Assembly: GCF_902506555.1 (NCBI RefSeq) | Contig: NZ_LR732707.1 | Location: forward strand, 2,317,290 to 2,381,289 | Source: Sphingorhabdus sp. 109 | Lineage (GTDB): Bacteria > Pseudomonadota > Alphaproteobacteria > Sphingomonadales > Sphingomonadaceae | Reading direction: 5' to 3' | Length of the DNA stretch: 64,000 nt | In this document: piece by piece, positions 41,763 to 50,969 of the stretch | How the letters are laid out: each line of letters opens with the position of its first letter | How positions within the stretch are numbered: position 1 is the stretch's first letter | Notes under the pieces: generated by a model | What the model was told of the DNA's origin: nothing | Database searches by the model: none | What the model saw: the letters and a program-made list of their open reading frames with translations, nothing else | Made by a program: the position numbers and the translations under genes

Positions 41763-42830
41763 TCATCCGCATTGCGCCCTATGCATCATTTTCTGATCCG
41801 CAAGAACCAATGCCATCATCGCCTCGACGACGGGCACGCCGCGAATGCCGACGCAAGGATCATGACGACCCTTGGTCGATATTTCGGTCGCTTCTCCTTC
41901 CGGAGAGATCGTGGGAACAGGCGTCAATATGGAGCTGGTCGGCTTGAACGCCACACGGCAGAAAACCGGTTGCCCGGTGGAAATACCACCCGCCGTACCG
42001 CCACTATGGTTGGCGAGAAATTCCGGGCCATCGGCTCCGGGCCGCATGGCATCGGCATTTTCCTCGCCGCGCAAGCGTGCTGCGGCGAAGCCGTCGCCAA
42101 TTTCCACGCCCTTGGTCGCGTTGATCGTCATCATCGCCGCGGCAATCTCGCTGTCCAGCTTGGCATAGATGGGCGCGCCCCAGCCGGCGGGAACGCCGGT
42201 CGCCTCGCAGGCGATGATCGCGCCGAGGCTGCTGCCGTCCTTGCGGGCACCATCGACCAGAGATTCCCAGCGTTTGGCTGCAACCGGGTCGGGGCAGAAA
42301 AACGGGTTATTGCCGATTTCATCAGCATCAAAATTCGCCGGATCAATGGCGTCGCCGCCGATTTCGGCCACCCATGCGCGGATCGTGACTTCCGGAATCA
42401 CCAGCCGCGCCACGGCACCGGCCGCAACCCGTGCTGCCGTTTCCCGTGCGCTGGACCGGCCACCGCCGCGATAGTCGCGAAAGCCGTATTTCTGGTCATA
42501 GGCATAGTCGGCATGACCGGGGCGGTAAGCTTTGGCGACTTCGCTATAGTCCTTGGACCGTTGATCGACATTCTCGATCATCAGCGAAATAGGCGTGCCG
42601 GTGGTTTTTCCTTCGAAGATTCCGGAGAGAATTTTGACCTGATCCGGCTCCTGCCGTTGCGTCGTATATTTCGACTGGCCGGGCCGCCGTGCGTCTAGAA
42701 AGGGTTGCACATCAGCCTCGCTCAGTTCCAGACCAGGCGGGCAGCCGTCAACAACCGCGCCGAGCGCAGGTCCGTGGCTTTCTCCCCAAGTGGAAAAGCG
42801 AAAGGCGTGGCCGAAGGTGTTAAAACTCAA
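41763..42830 (-). CDS. aroC: chorismate synthase
   Basis: A 355-residue flavin enzyme, last step of the shikimate pathway. It starts [33 protein letters not shown] (the family signature 1, containing GESHG), contains [23 protein letters not shown] (signature 2) and closes with [18 protein letters not shown] (signature 3). The reduced FMN sites and His residues are all in place. Spacing to fabI is 66 bp on the same strand, so they may be co-transcribed. Its product feeds pheA elsewhere in this window. Confidence 0.97.
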   Translation of the reverse strand: MSFNTFGHAFRFSTWGESHGPALGAVVDGCPPGLELSEADVQPFLDARRPGQSKYTTQRQEPDQVKILSGIFEGKTTGTPISLMIENVDQRSKDYSEVAKAYRPGHADYAYDQKYGFRDYRGGGRSSARETAARVAAGAVARLVIPEVTIRAWVAEIGGDAIDPANFDADEIGNNPFFCPDPVAAKRWESLVDGARKDGSSLGAIIACEATGVPAGWGAPIYAKLDSEIAAAMMTINATKGVEIGDGFAAARLRGEENADAMRPGADGPEFLANHSGGTAGGISTGQPVFCRVAFKPTSSILTPVPTISPEGEATEISTKGRHDPCVGIRGVPVVEAMMALVLADQKMMHRAQCG

Positions 42831-42896
42831 AAGTCGCTCTCCGCGTTTAAAGACTTATTCTGCATCCGATCCCCATTGCCCGGACATCGGCATTCA

Positions 42897-43700
42897 TCAA
42901 TCCAGCGCGATATCCGGCGCATCTTCCTGCTTCATACCGACGGTATGATAGCCGGCATCGACATGATGGGTTTCACCGGTGACGCCAGCAGAAAGATCGG
43001 ACAGGAAATAGAGAGCCGACGCGCCCACATCATCGATGGTCACGTTGCGCCGGAGCGGCGAGTTATGCTCGTTCCATTTCAGGATATAGCGGAAGTCGCC
43101 AATGCCGGAAGCGGCCAGCGTCTTGATCGGACCGGCGGAAATCGCGTTCACCCTTATGCCGTCAGGACCAACATCATTGGCCAGATATTTGACCGAGGTC
43201 TCCAGCGCGGATTTGGCCACGCCCATGACATTATAATGCGGAATAACCTTCTCGGCGCCGTAATAAGACAAGGTCAACATGGACCCACCCGCGCTCATCA
43301 GCGCCGCGGCGCGCTTGGCGACGGCGGTGAAGCTGTAAACGCTGATATTCATGGTCATCAGGAAATCGTCCAGTGTGACATCGAAATATTTGCCGCGCAG
43401 CGCTTCCTTGTTGGTGAAGCCAATCGCGTGAACGACGAAATCCAGCTTGCCCCAGCGCTTCTCGATTTCGGCAAATGTCGCGTCGAGCTGGTCCATGTCG
43501 CTAACGTCGCAATCGAGCAGGAAATCACAGCCCAGTTCTTCGGCCAGCGGCTTGACCCGTTTGGCCATCACGTCGCCCTGATAGCTGATAGCCAGCTCGG
43601 CGCCATCGGCGGCCAAACGCTGCGCGATACCCCAGGCCAGAGACTTGTTGTTGGCAAGCCCCATGATCAAGCCTCGCTTGCCTTTCATTAAATCACTCAT
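42897..43700 (-). CDS. fabI: enoyl-ACP reductase (NADH)
   Basis: A 267-residue short-chain dehydrogenase of fatty-acid elongation. The NADH site is KRGLIMGLANNKSLAWGIAQRLA, and the catalytic Tyr and Lys lie in SYYGAEKVIPHYNVMGVAKSAL (Tyr-x6-Lys pattern of FabI). I favour ATG 43700 (nine bases after AGGAG) over ATG 43706 (only three bases after it); this changes two residues. It is the target class of triclosan. It lies between aroC and yihY on the same strand. Confidence 0.96.
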   Translation of the reverse strand: MSDLMKGKRGLIMGLANNKSLAWGIAQRLAADGAELAISYQGDVMAKRVKPLAEELGCDFLLDCDVSDMDQLDATFAEIEKRWGKLDFVVHAIGFTNKEALRGKYFDVTLDDFLMTMNISVYSFTAVAKRAAALMSAGGSMLTLSYYGAEKVIPHYNVMGVAKSALETSVKYLANDVGPDGIRVNAISAGPIKTLAASGIGDFRYILKWNEHNSPLRRNVTIDDVGASALYFLSDLSAGVTGETHHVDAGYHTVGMKQEDAPDIALD

Positions 43701-43766
43701 CGCCATGGTCTCCTGAATTCCGATAATCGCCGCTGATAAACGCTATCCGAATGATTTTCCAGCGTA

Positions 43767-44717
43767 TCATTCGTCCTGTCCGATTCTGGAGGGCCGTTCG
43801 GCCAGCGCGGCGTTTATCTCTGCTCCGATTACCATTCCGAGACCGACAAGATAGAAAAAAATCAAGGTGATCACGACCCCGGCAAGGCTGCCATAGGTGA
43901 GCTGGTAGTTTGCAGCATATTTGAGGAAAACCGGCAAAAGTCCGGTGATCAGGAGCCACCATCCGCTGATGAACACGGCGCCCGGCCATTTGGGATATTG
44001 CCGCGGCCGATATTGCCGGGGCGTCAGCAGCCGGAACAGAAGATAGAGCGTTGTGAACAGCATCAGAAACGGAACGGCGCTGGACAGCGACAGCCAGAGT
44101 GCATCGCTTTCGATGGCCGGGAAATAGGTTCCCAGAAATTCGCTGACACCCGCCACCACAAATTGCGCGCTGAGCGCCAGCATCGCGAAAAATACGGAAA
44201 TCAGAATGAGCGCAATTGATGTCAGGCGATATTCCCAGAACGCCCGCTGCGCCTGGACGCCGTAAGCGCGGTGGAGAATTTCGCGAATGGTTTCGATCAG
44301 GCTGGTGGTGGTCCACAATCCGACGATCGCGCTCAGCCAGAGCAAGGGACCGGTCCGCGCCGTCATCGCGTCATTGATCGGGTCGTGCAGCGCGCCCGCG
44401 ACCGAAGGCGGAACGGTGACCAGAAAAGCCTCGACAAAATCGATGCCGATCGCGGTCTGGCCGAAACCGCCAACAATCGCAGCGGCAACGATGAAGAAAG
44501 AAAATACCGCAAGCAGCGACATATAGGCGAAATTGCCGGCAAAGGTGAAACCGTCATGATAGACGCCCACGGCGGTACGCTCGGCGATGATAAGCGCGCG
44601 TCGGATTGCACTTTCCTCGGCGAGCGTCTCGCGGGTTCGCTTCCCCGATGCTGCCGGTCCCCCGCCGACCTGCCGCCGGGCCTCGGGAGACAGTTCAGAC
44701 TGGGAATTCCGGTTCAA
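43767..44717 (-). CDS. YihY/BrkB-family inner-membrane protein
   Basis: A 316-residue protein with about six membrane helices (first, FAYMSLLAVFSFFIVAAAIVGGF, near residue 65; last, GVVITLIFFYLVGLGMVIGAEINAAL, near 280). The closing helix with GAEIN is typical of the YihY family (PF03631). The N- and C-termini are polar and probably cytoplasmic. Function is not established; it was once thought to be RNase BN, which is now known to be wrong. It starts two bases after the end of the J-protein gene, so the two form one transcription unit. Confidence 0.92.
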   Translation of the reverse strand: MNRNSQSELSPEARRQVGGGPAASGKRTRETLAEESAIRRALIIAERTAVGVYHDGFTFAGNFAYMSLLAVFSFFIVAAAIVGGFGQTAIGIDFVEAFLVTVPPSVAGALHDPINDAMTARTGPLLWLSAIVGLWTTTSLIETIREILHRAYGVQAQRAFWEYRLTSIALILISVFFAMLALSAQFVVAGVSEFLGTYFPAIESDALWLSLSSAVPFLMLFTTLYLLFRLLTPRQYRPRQYPKWPGAVFISGWWLLITGLLPVFLKYAANYQLTYGSLAGVVITLIFFYLVGLGMVIGAEINAALAERPSRIGQDE

Positions 44718-44719
44718 AC

Positions 44720-45637
44720 CTACACACCCATGCTGGCGCGCGGATTGTCTTTCGGATCCCAGTCCTTGACAAATTCAGCGAGCTTTTCATCCTTTTCCGG
44801 CAGGGTGATCATCAAGGTCACCAACTGGTTGCCGCGGACACCGGATTTGCTGTAAAATCCCTTGTTCTTCAGACGCAGCGTTTTGCCCGAACTCGATCCG
44901 GCAGGAATGGACAGCATCACCGGTCCGTCCACCGTGGGCACCTTGACTTTCGCCCCTTCAACCGCCTCTTTCAGACTGATCGGCAGCTCCAGCCTGATAT
45001 TATCGCCGTCGCGCTCATAAAAGGGGTGGGAATTGATGTGAATGGTGACAATCGCGTCACCATTGCCGCCCGGCCCCTGTCGCCCCTTGCCGCTGAGCCG
45101 CATCTGGGTACCTTCCTCGACGCCTTTCGGCAGGCTGAGGTCGATGGTCTTGCCGTCTTCCAGCGTGATACGCTGTTTCTGCAACGTCGCGGCGGCAATA
45201 AATTCCACCTTCAGCCGGTAGGAAACATTGGCGCCCTTGGGCGGTGGCGCGCTGCGCTGGCGACCGCCGAAGGGCGAACCAGCGCCACCACCGCCGCCAA
45301 ACAGGCCTTCGAAAATATCGCCGAAATCAGCGCCGGCATTGCCGAAATCATGTTGCTGGCCCGCTGGTCCGCGCTGGTAACCGCCACCGCCGCCGAACCC
45401 GAAAGGAGCGGTAGGATTGCCTTCTGCATCAATCTCTCCGCGATCAAATTGCGCGCGCTTGTCCTTGTCGAGCAACAGATCATAGGCCTTGGTGACGTCG
45501 GAGAAACGCTCCGTCGCCTTGGGATTATCCTTGTTCCTGTCCGGGTGCAATTCCTTCGCCAGCTTGCGATAGGCGCTCTTGATTTCCTTTTCACTTGCGC
45601 CTTTTGCGACACCCAATGCTTGATAGGGATCTACCAT
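44720..45637 (-). CDS. CbpA-like J-domain co-chaperone
   Basis: A 305-residue DnaJ relative. The J domain (residues 4-70) has HPD at 31-33 in KELHPDRN. A Gly/Phe-rich linker follows (GFGGGGGYQRG, GGGGGAGSPFGG), and the C-terminal peptide-binding domains begin near residue 145 (YRLKVEFIAAATLQKQRITL). The Cys-rich zinc finger of DnaJ is missing, so this is a class B (CbpA-type) protein that stimulates Hsp70 ATPase. It precedes the YihY gene by two bases on the same strand. Confidence 0.94.
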   Translation of the reverse strand: MVDPYQALGVAKGASEKEIKSAYRKLAKELHPDRNKDNPKATERFSDVTKAYDLLLDKDKRAQFDRGEIDAEGNPTAPFGFGGGGGYQRGPAGQQHDFGNAGADFGDIFEGLFGGGGGAGSPFGGRQRSAPPPKGANVSYRLKVEFIAAATLQKQRITLEDGKTIDLSLPKGVEEGTQMRLSGKGRQGPGGNGDAIVTIHINSHPFYERDGDNIRLELPISLKEAVEGAKVKVPTVDGPVMLSIPAGSSSGKTLRLKNKGFYSKSGVRGNQLVTLMITLPEKDEKLAEFVKDWDPKDNPRASMGV

Positions 45638-45706
45638 TACTTACCCTTTTTCAAATCCTTACCCCGCAGAGATTGGGATTTTCTACTCATTTTCAACACT
45701 AGTGTC

Positions 45707-46165
45707 CTATTCGGGTATGACGGCATCTGCAACCTTGCTGTGACGCGTGAAACGCAAAAGCAGATATAATACCAGCCCCAGAGGCCCCAGCATCAGTACG
45801 AACAGCAAGATAGGTATCTGTATCCAGCGTGCAAACCCGTATTTGTCCGCATTGCGCGCTACCCAGATTCCGACGAACAAATCAAAGGCCAGATAATGGA
45901 TCCAGCCGATGGTGGCACCGCCGGGGCTGGACAGCGTTTGCTGGACACCGGCAAGACTGGAAAAGTCCATCGCAGCTCCCGCGCCGCTGTCAACAATTCC
46001 GGCCATCAGCAGTATCATGACCACCGCATAGCTTGCAGAGAGCAAGGCCATGCCACCATAAAATAACCCGGTCATCACCACCGCCCCGCGCGGAGCCAGA
46101 AGCAGAATGACCCACAGCGTCAGCGCGTAGATATTGGTAACGGAAAAAACCAGCTCCCAGTCCAT
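45707..46165 (-). CDS. ABA4-like (DUF4281) membrane protein
   Basis: A 152-residue protein with about four membrane helices (ELVFSVTNIYALTLWVILLL, ASYAVVMILLMAGIV, HYLAFDLFVGIWVA, IPILLFVLMLGPLGLVLYLLL). The conserved HYLAFDLFVGxWxxRxA loop is the mark of the ABA4-like family, known in plants from neoxanthin (carotenoid) synthesis; bacterial members have unknown roles, and a carotenoid link is only suggestive. I start at ATG 46165 because AAGGGGGG lies directly upstream; 46219 is the alternative. It is divergent from pdxH. Confidence 0.88.
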   Translation of the reverse strand: MDWELVFSVTNIYALTLWVILLLAPRGAVVMTGLFYGGMALLSASYAVVMILLMAGIVDSGAGAAMDFSSLAGVQQTLSSPGGATIGWIHYLAFDLFVGIWVARNADKYGFARWIQIPILLFVLMLGPLGLVLYLLLRFTRHSKVADAVIPE

Positions 46166-46266
46166 GAGCCCCCCTTTTATTTGGCTGATAGCAGAAATCA
46201 GAACCTTGTCGCCGAACAAAATATTGTTTGTTTGCCGGTGAGCGACAGACTGTTACAAGCCGTCTC

Positions 46267-46842
46267 ATGACCGACCCCTTTTCCCTGTTCGAGAGCTGGT
46301 ATGCCGAGGCGCGTACCACCGAGCTCAATGATAGCAACGCAATGACCATTGCCACCACCGACGCCAGTGGACAGCCGTCGGCACGGATGGTCCTGCTCAA
46401 GGGCCATGGCCCTGATGGCTTTGTCTTCTACACCAATCAGCAGAGTCGCAAGGCAGGCGACATTGCGGAAAATCCCAAGGGCGCAATCCTGTTTCACTGG
46501 AAAAGCCTGCGGCGACAGATCCGGATTGAGGGCCATATCGCAACGGTGGCCGACAGTCTGGCCGATGCCTATTTCGCAACGCGCAGCCGGGACTCGCAAC
46601 TTGGAGCCTGGGCATCGGACCAGTCCCGCCCGCTGTCGGACCGCGCGACCTTCGAAGCGCGTTTTGCCGAGATGACCAAACGCTTCGAGGGCGGCGATGT
46701 CCCGCGCCCGCCACACTGGTCGGGCTATTGCCTGACGCCGGTACGATTCGAATTCTGGCAGGACCGCGCCCACCGGCTGCACGAGCGACTGACCTTCGTC
46801 CGCGACGGAGACAATTGGACAGAGGGGCTGCTCTACCCATGA
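46267..46842 (+). CDS. pdxH: pyridoxamine 5'-phosphate oxidase
   Basis: A 191-residue FMN enzyme that makes pyridoxal 5'-phosphate. The landmarks are NAMTIATTDASGQPSARMVLLKG, FVFYTNQQSRKAGDI (FMN site), QLGAWASDQSRPLSDR and the C-terminal RPPHWSGYCLTPVRFEFWQDRAHRLHER, which is the diagnostic second half of PdxH. I use ATG 46267, where similarity starts, with MTDPFSLF; an upstream ATG at 46228 is less likely. The next gene, phzF, overlaps it by four bases (ATGA), so they are translated together. Confidence 0.96.
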   Translation: MTDPFSLFESWYAEARTTELNDSNAMTIATTDASGQPSARMVLLKGHGPDGFVFYTNQQSRKAGDIAENPKGAILFHWKSLRRQIRIEGHIATVADSLADAYFATRSRDSQLGAWASDQSRPLSDRATFEARFAEMTKRFEGGDVPRPPHWSGYCLTPVRFEFWQDRAHRLHERLTFVRDGDNWTEGLLYP

Positions 46843-47633
46843 CCAGCCTGCCTTATTATCATGTCGACGCATTTGCCGATCGCCCTTTCACCGGCAATCA
46901 GGCAGCGGTCATGCCGCTCGAAAGCTGGCAGGACGATGCAGTCCTGCAAGCCATTGGCGAAGAAAATAATTTTGCCGAAACAGCCTTCTACCTGCCCGAC
47001 CAGAGCGGCCAGGCAGATTATGAATTGCGCTGGTTTACCCCAACGCTGGAAATCGCGCTTTGCGGCCATGCCACGCTCGCCAGCGGGCATATAATCTTGT
47101 CGCAACAGCCTGATCGCCAACAGGTAACGTTCCGGACACGGAAGGCCGGCATCCTGACCGTGATGCGCGAGGGAGACGGCTATGCGCTTGACCTTCCGGC
47201 TTATCCCCCAGCACCCCAGGAGATGCCCGAGATTGGCGCGATCATCGGCGGAAATCCGGTCGAAACCCAGTTTCACGAAGGACGCTATCATGTTCTCCGA
47301 TACGAAAATCCCGAGGATGTGCTGGCCCTTATACCGGATATGAAAGCGCTCGCCGCCTTGGGCAATGCGCAATTCATCTGCACCGCGCCGGGCAACAACA
47401 GCGACGTGCTGAGCCGGGTTTTCGTTCCGGGCGGAGGGGTTGACGAAGACAGCGTAACCGGTTCAGCCCATGCAGTACTGACACCTTTCTGGGCCAGACA
47501 GTTGGGCCGCGATCGCTTTACTGCTTATCAGGCCAGCCAGCGCGGCGGCTATGTCCGCTGCCGTCTGGACGGCGACCGGGCCTGGCTGGGCGGCAATTGC
47601 GTGACCGTGGTGGAAGGCAGCTTTCGCCTGTAG
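46839..47633 (+). CDS. PhzF-family isomerase
   Basis: A 264-residue protein. It opens PYYHVDAFADRPFTGNQAAVM, has the catalytic Glu in EENNFAETAFY, a LCGHATLASGH motif and GGGVDEDSVTGSAHAVL near the end, matching PhzF/DUF diaminopimelate-epimerase-like proteins. PhzF isomerises trans-2,3-dihydro-3-hydroxyanthranilate in phenazine synthesis; no other phenazine gene is here, so a related but different substrate is likely. Its start overlaps the pdxH stop by four bases, but a functional link to B6 is not shown. Confidence 0.9.
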   Translation: MTSLPYYHVDAFADRPFTGNQAAVMPLESWQDDAVLQAIGEENNFAETAFYLPDQSGQADYELRWFTPTLEIALCGHATLASGHIILSQQPDRQQVTFRTRKAGILTVMREGDGYALDLPAYPPAPQEMPEIGAIIGGNPVETQFHEGRYHVLRYENPEDVLALIPDMKALAALGNAQFICTAPGNNSDVLSRVFVPGGGVDEDSVTGSAHAVLTPFWARQLGRDRFTAYQASQRGGYVRCRLDGDRAWLGGNCVTVVEGSFRL

Positions 47634-47653
47634 CTTTCCGACGGTGGCAGATA

Positions 47654-48796
47654 TTAGCTGCGATAGGGGAAAAGGGCCATTATCCGGCCGATCTGCGCGC
47701 TCATCGGGGCCAAGTCTTCATCCTGTGTCTTGCCAAGCCGGACCACCGTGAGTTGCTGTTCGGGCGACACGACGATCTGCTGACCGAGATGGCCGAGCGC
47801 GGCGAAGATGGTGTCCGGACCATTGTCGGGGAACAGCACCTGATTGCGGCCTTCGGGACGCCTTTTGTTAAGCCAGAGATGGCCGCCGTAGGCCGGGTCG
47901 TTTTGGGACGACGTTTTCATGAACTTTACCCAGCTTACCGGCAAATGCTGAGCTCCTTTCCGGGCACCATTGTTGCGCAGAAACTCTCCGAATTTTGCAT
48001 AGTCACGGGCCGTTGCATGGATGAAACTGCCCCCGAGAAATGTTCCGTTGGGACCGAATTCCGGATAGGTCGAATCCATTCCCAGCGGCTCGAGCAAGCG
48101 ACCGCGGATGAAACGCAATGTATCGTGACGACGCACTTCCGGGTCGGGACTCTTGGTCAGGGTGCGCGCGATGATATCGGACAGAATGATGCTGGTCGCG
48201 GTGCTATATTCAAATTTCTCGCCCGGTCTTGCCTCCATCGGACGCGCTTCCGCATAAGCGGCGGCATCCTGCGCGCCATCGAGAAACAGCATACGGTTGG
48301 TGTCCGCTTCGAAGACGGTTTTCCCGCCCTCCTCCGGCACTTCGCTATGGTCCAGACCGGACGACATATGGAGCAGATGTCGCAAGGTGATATCACCGCG
48401 CGGATCACCAGGTCTTTGCCATGCGGGCACAGGCGCGGGATCGTCGAGCACCAGCCGCCCGTCTGCCACCAAGAAGCCAATCAGGGCACCGGTAAAGCTT
48501 TTGGCCATTGACCAGCTGATGAACCGGGTATCTTCATCATAGCCTTCACCATAGCGTTCGGCGATGATCCTGCCCTGATACATCAACACAAACGCCCGCG
48601 TTTCCGCCATCGCCGGATCTTCGAACAGCGGCGCGACAACCGCATCCAGCCGCGCCTTGTCGACAGGGCTGCTATCCGCAATATAGGCCAGTTCCGCGGG
48701 ACTTTTTTGCGGTGCGCTGACAGTATCACCATCCGATCCGCACGCAGACAAGGCAAGCGTAAGGGCCGGGATGAAGGCGAGTTTAATCTTGTGCAT
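47654..48796 (-). CDS. beta-lactamase-like serine hydrolase lipoprotein
   Basis: A 380-residue protein with a lipobox (LSAC, lipidated Cys19). The nucleophile motif SxxK is in SWSMAKSFTGALIGFL near residue 125, and a YSTATS motif replaces the usual YSN/YAN near 212. The late HLWLNK segment takes the place of the KTG/HxG triad strand. This is the PF00144 group (esterases, DD-peptidases, class C-like); most are not true beta-lactamases. I start at ATG 48796 (MHKIKL, directly before the signal), not at the upstream ATG at 48880. It diverges from a small gene on the plus strand. Confidence 0.88.
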   Translation of the reverse strand: MHKIKLAFIPALTLALSACGSDGDTVSAPQKSPAELAYIADSSPVDKARLDAVVAPLFEDPAMAETRAFVLMYQGRIIAERYGEGYDEDTRFISWSMAKSFTGALIGFLVADGRLVLDDPAPVPAWQRPGDPRGDITLRHLLHMSSGLDHSEVPEEGGKTVFEADTNRMLFLDGAQDAAAYAEARPMEARPGEKFEYSTATSIILSDIIARTLTKSPDPEVRRHDTLRFIRGRLLEPLGMDSTYPEFGPNGTFLGGSFIHATARDYAKFGEFLRNNGARKGAQHLPVSWVKFMKTSSQNDPAYGGHLWLNKRRPEGRNQVLFPDNGPDTIFAALGHLGQQIVVSPEQQLTVVRLGKTQDEDLAPMSAQIGRIMALFPYRS

Positions 48797-48825
48797 AGGC
48801 CGTCGTTGCACCAATAGAAGCCGCC

Positions 48826-49194
48826 ATGGCAACCGTAAAAGACTCATCCTCCTCTCCGCCGGGCAAGTTGCGCATTGCATTATATGTCGCTGCGCTGTTC
48901 CTGCTCGTTCTGATCGCGGTGCTCGCCTATAATTACAGCAGCATCAAGGGGCAGCTGGATATCGGCACCGCCTATGGCGCGCGGGTGGCCTGTTCGTGCC
49001 ATTATATAGGCGACCGGGATATCGACGATTGCCGCAAGGATTTCGAACCCGGCATGGAAGTAATCGGATTGACCGTGGATGACGATCACCGGAGAGTGAC
49101 CGCCTCGGCATTGTTGATAGAGTCTGCAACCGCAGAATTCCGGGAAGGCTGGGGCTGCGTGATCCTGACAGACGAACAGATCAAGGCGGAATAG
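48826..49194 (+). CDS. membrane-anchored small protein, unknown function
   Basis: A 122-residue protein with one N-terminal membrane helix (IALYVAALFLLVLIAVLAY, residues ~17-35), so the rest should be periplasmic. The exported part has three close Cys (ACSCHYIGDRDIDDCRKDF) and a fourth at GWGCVIL. CSCHYIGDRDIDDC looks like a recurring element of small sphingomonad proteins often encoded next to serine hydrolases, but I cannot name the family. It is divergent from the serine hydrolase gene (29 bp apart) and convergent with mnmA, ending one base before it. Confidence 0.7.
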   Translation: MATVKDSSSSPPGKLRIALYVAALFLLVLIAVLAYNYSSIKGQLDIGTAYGARVACSCHYIGDRDIDDCRKDFEPGMEVIGLTVDDDHRRVTASALLIESATAEFREGWGCVILTDEQIKAE

Positions 49195-49195
49195 G

Positions 49196-50329
49196 CTAGA
49201 CTTCGACGCCAGCCAGCCATTGCTGTTCGACTGCAGCGGTGCTTACAATCCAGCCACCGCCCAGCACGCGATCCTTGTGATAGAAAACCGCTGCCTGCCC
49301 CGGAGCGACACCGAATTCCGGATTGTGGAACTTCAGTTCGTTGCCCTCCAGCCGCGCCAGTGTCGGCTTGGACATCGACCGCACCTTTACCTCTACCGGA
49401 CCGGCATAATCGCCGCCAATCCAGTTGATGTCGCGGAGCGAGGCCGAGGCAACCGCCAGTGCAGATTTCGGTCCGGCGATCACACGCTTTGCCTCCGGCT
49501 CCAGCCGGATAACATAGAGCGGTTCGGCCTGACCACCGATTTCCAGTCCCTTGCGCTGGCCCACGGTATAATGAATGAGGCCTTTGTGCCGCCCCATCAG
49601 CGTGCCATCAATATGGACAATCTCGCCATCATCGTCGGCATCGGGACGCAATTTGCGCACGACGCTGGCATAGTCGCCATTGGGAACGAAGCAGATATCC
49701 TGACTGTCGGGCTTGAAGGCGACTGCGAGCCCCATGTCCTGGGCTATTTCGCGCACCTGCGTCTTGGGCATATCGCCCAGCGGGAAACGCAGATATTCCA
49801 GCTGCTCCTGCGTTGTCGCAAACAGGAAATAGCTCTGGTCCCGTGCCGGATCGAGCGCCCGGTGCAATTCGGCACCATCCGGGCCAGCCACCCGCCGCAC
49901 ATAATGGCCGGTTGCCAGACAGTCGGCGCCCAGCTCGCGGGACAGTTGCAGCAGGTCGGTAAACTTGACCCCCATATTGCACTGTACGCAGGGAATTGGT
50001 GTCCGGCCGGACATATATTCGTCGGCAAAGACATCCATCACCGAATCCTTGAACCGGCTGGCATGGTCGAAAACATAATGGGCTATGCCGAGACGGTCGG
50101 CCACAGCACGGGCATCGCGGATATCCTGTCCGGCACAGCAACTGCCAACGCGTCCGACCGCTTCGCCTTGATCATATAGCTGCAGCGTAATGCCAATGGT
50201 TTCGGCGCCGGTGCGCGCAGCCAGGGCGGCGACAACGCTCGAATCCACACCGCCAGACATCGCCACTACAATGCGCTTGCCCGTGAGGTCGTCCCCGAGC
50301 TGGAAATTTCCGTCTATATTGTTCTTCAT
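49196..50329 (-). CDS. mnmA: tRNA-specific 2-thiouridylase
   Basis: A 377-residue enzyme that puts sulphur on U34 of Lys, Glu and Gln tRNAs. It has the PP-loop motif [16 protein letters not shown], the first catalytic Cys region [13 protein letters not shown], the ATGHYVR segment, [11 protein letters not shown] and the second Cys region [17 protein letters not shown] start at ATG 50329 (AGGGG upstream); the reading frame stays open upstream to 50749 but shows no homology there. It has no same-strand partner gene in this window. Confidence 0.96.
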   Translation of the reverse strand: MKNNIDGNFQLGDDLTGKRIVVAMSGGVDSSVVAALAARTGAETIGITLQLYDQGEAVGRVGSCCAGQDIRDARAVADRLGIAHYVFDHASRFKDSVMDVFADEYMSGRTPIPCVQCNMGVKFTDLLQLSRELGADCLATGHYVRRVAGPDGAELHRALDPARDQSYFLFATTQEQLEYLRFPLGDMPKTQVREIAQDMGLAVAFKPDSQDICFVPNGDYASVVRKLRPDADDDGEIVHIDGTLMGRHKGLIHYTVGQRKGLEIGGQAEPLYVIRLEPEAKRVIAGPKSALAVASASLRDINWIGGDYAGPVEVKVRSMSKPTLARLEGNELKFHNPEFGVAPGQAAVFYHKDRVLGGGWIVSTAAVEQQWLAGVEV

Positions 50330-50518
50330 CACAACTGCACCCCTTAGAGAATTCCCGCCGCTTGCGCCAGCACAGCGAACAATAACCGTTGCGGACACGG
50401 ACGTGATCCATTTTGGTACGAATTGGCGCGATGCAAGGAAGGATTGCTTAACTTCTCCTAAGGCCCCGTAAACACCCCTTTTACATAAGTTTATATCTTC
50501 GCTGCTAGACCGGCGTTT

Positions 50519-50851
50519 ATGGAAATGAACTTCCCCCACAAAGGCACCGAATGGCCGGTGCTGGATGAAGGTCGCGATGGTACCGGACAGCGTACGGATC
50601 ATCAGGCCCTTCTTGCCAAGGCCATAGCGAGGCAGGCGTCCAGCCAGTCGGCGCGGAAATTTGTCGCGGCCAAGCGGAATTCCGGAAAGGCAAAGTCTGC
50701 GCTTCACGCCTCTTTCATGGATGACCGGATGGCTTTTTTTGCCGGACAATCCCGTTCTGACAAAAGCGGATTCGGGGGGACAACTTTGTTCAGGACCGGT
50801 AGTTTTCGGCCTGATCTAGCACAGCAGGGAAGCGATAGAATGCAAGAGTAG
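50519..50851 (+). CDS. possible small basic protein, weak evidence
   Basis: A 110-residue frame, ATG at 50519, stop at 50849-50851. The product is basic with a run of Ala/Lys/Arg ([30 protein letters not shown]), no signal peptide and no family I recognise. There is no clear ribosome site, although the codon choice resembles nearby genes. It may be a real gene or a chance frame in the 640-bp region between the divergent mnmA and sciP genes. The rest of that region holds a palindrome at 50860-50874 and a TTAAC half-site at 50448. Confidence 0.3.
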   Translation: MEMNFPHKGTEWPVLDEGRDGTGQRTDHQALLAKAIARQASSQSARKFVAAKRNSGKAKSALHASFMDDRMAFFAGQSRSDKSGFGGTTLFRTGSFRPDLAQQGSDRMQE

Positions 50852-50859
50852 TAAAATTA

Positions 50860-50874
50860 TAAACGTGACGTTTA
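50860..50874. promoter_or_regulatory. perfect 15-bp palindrome upstream of sciP
   Basis: TAAACGT-G-ACGTTTA is a perfect 7+1+7 inverted repeat, 96 bp before the sciP start. It has the size and symmetry of a dimeric-repressor operator. It is not a CtrA-type box. The factor is unknown. Confidence 0.5.
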
Positions 50875-50969
50875 CCTTGGCAGTTCAGGTAATCGAAAAA
50901 CTCTCCCGCTACGAAGGCCAGACGGAACGGGAACGAGGTAAAATGCCGCAAGGCAAAATTGAGGGTAGT

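Noticed and set aside
39151-41796. An 881-codon open frame on the plus strand
   Set aside because: It is antisense to the DAACS symporter and the SLC13 permease, both with strong family motifs. The product is not similar to anything I know.
50448-50462. CtrA box for sciP (TTAA-N7-TAAG)
   Set aside because: Two of four bases in the second half differ from the consensus, so I treat it only as a weak half-site.
50330-50749. Upstream extension of mnmA to an ATG at 50749
   Set aside because: MnmA homology and the ribosome site both point to ATG 50329. The extra 140 residues match nothing and cross the promoter region.
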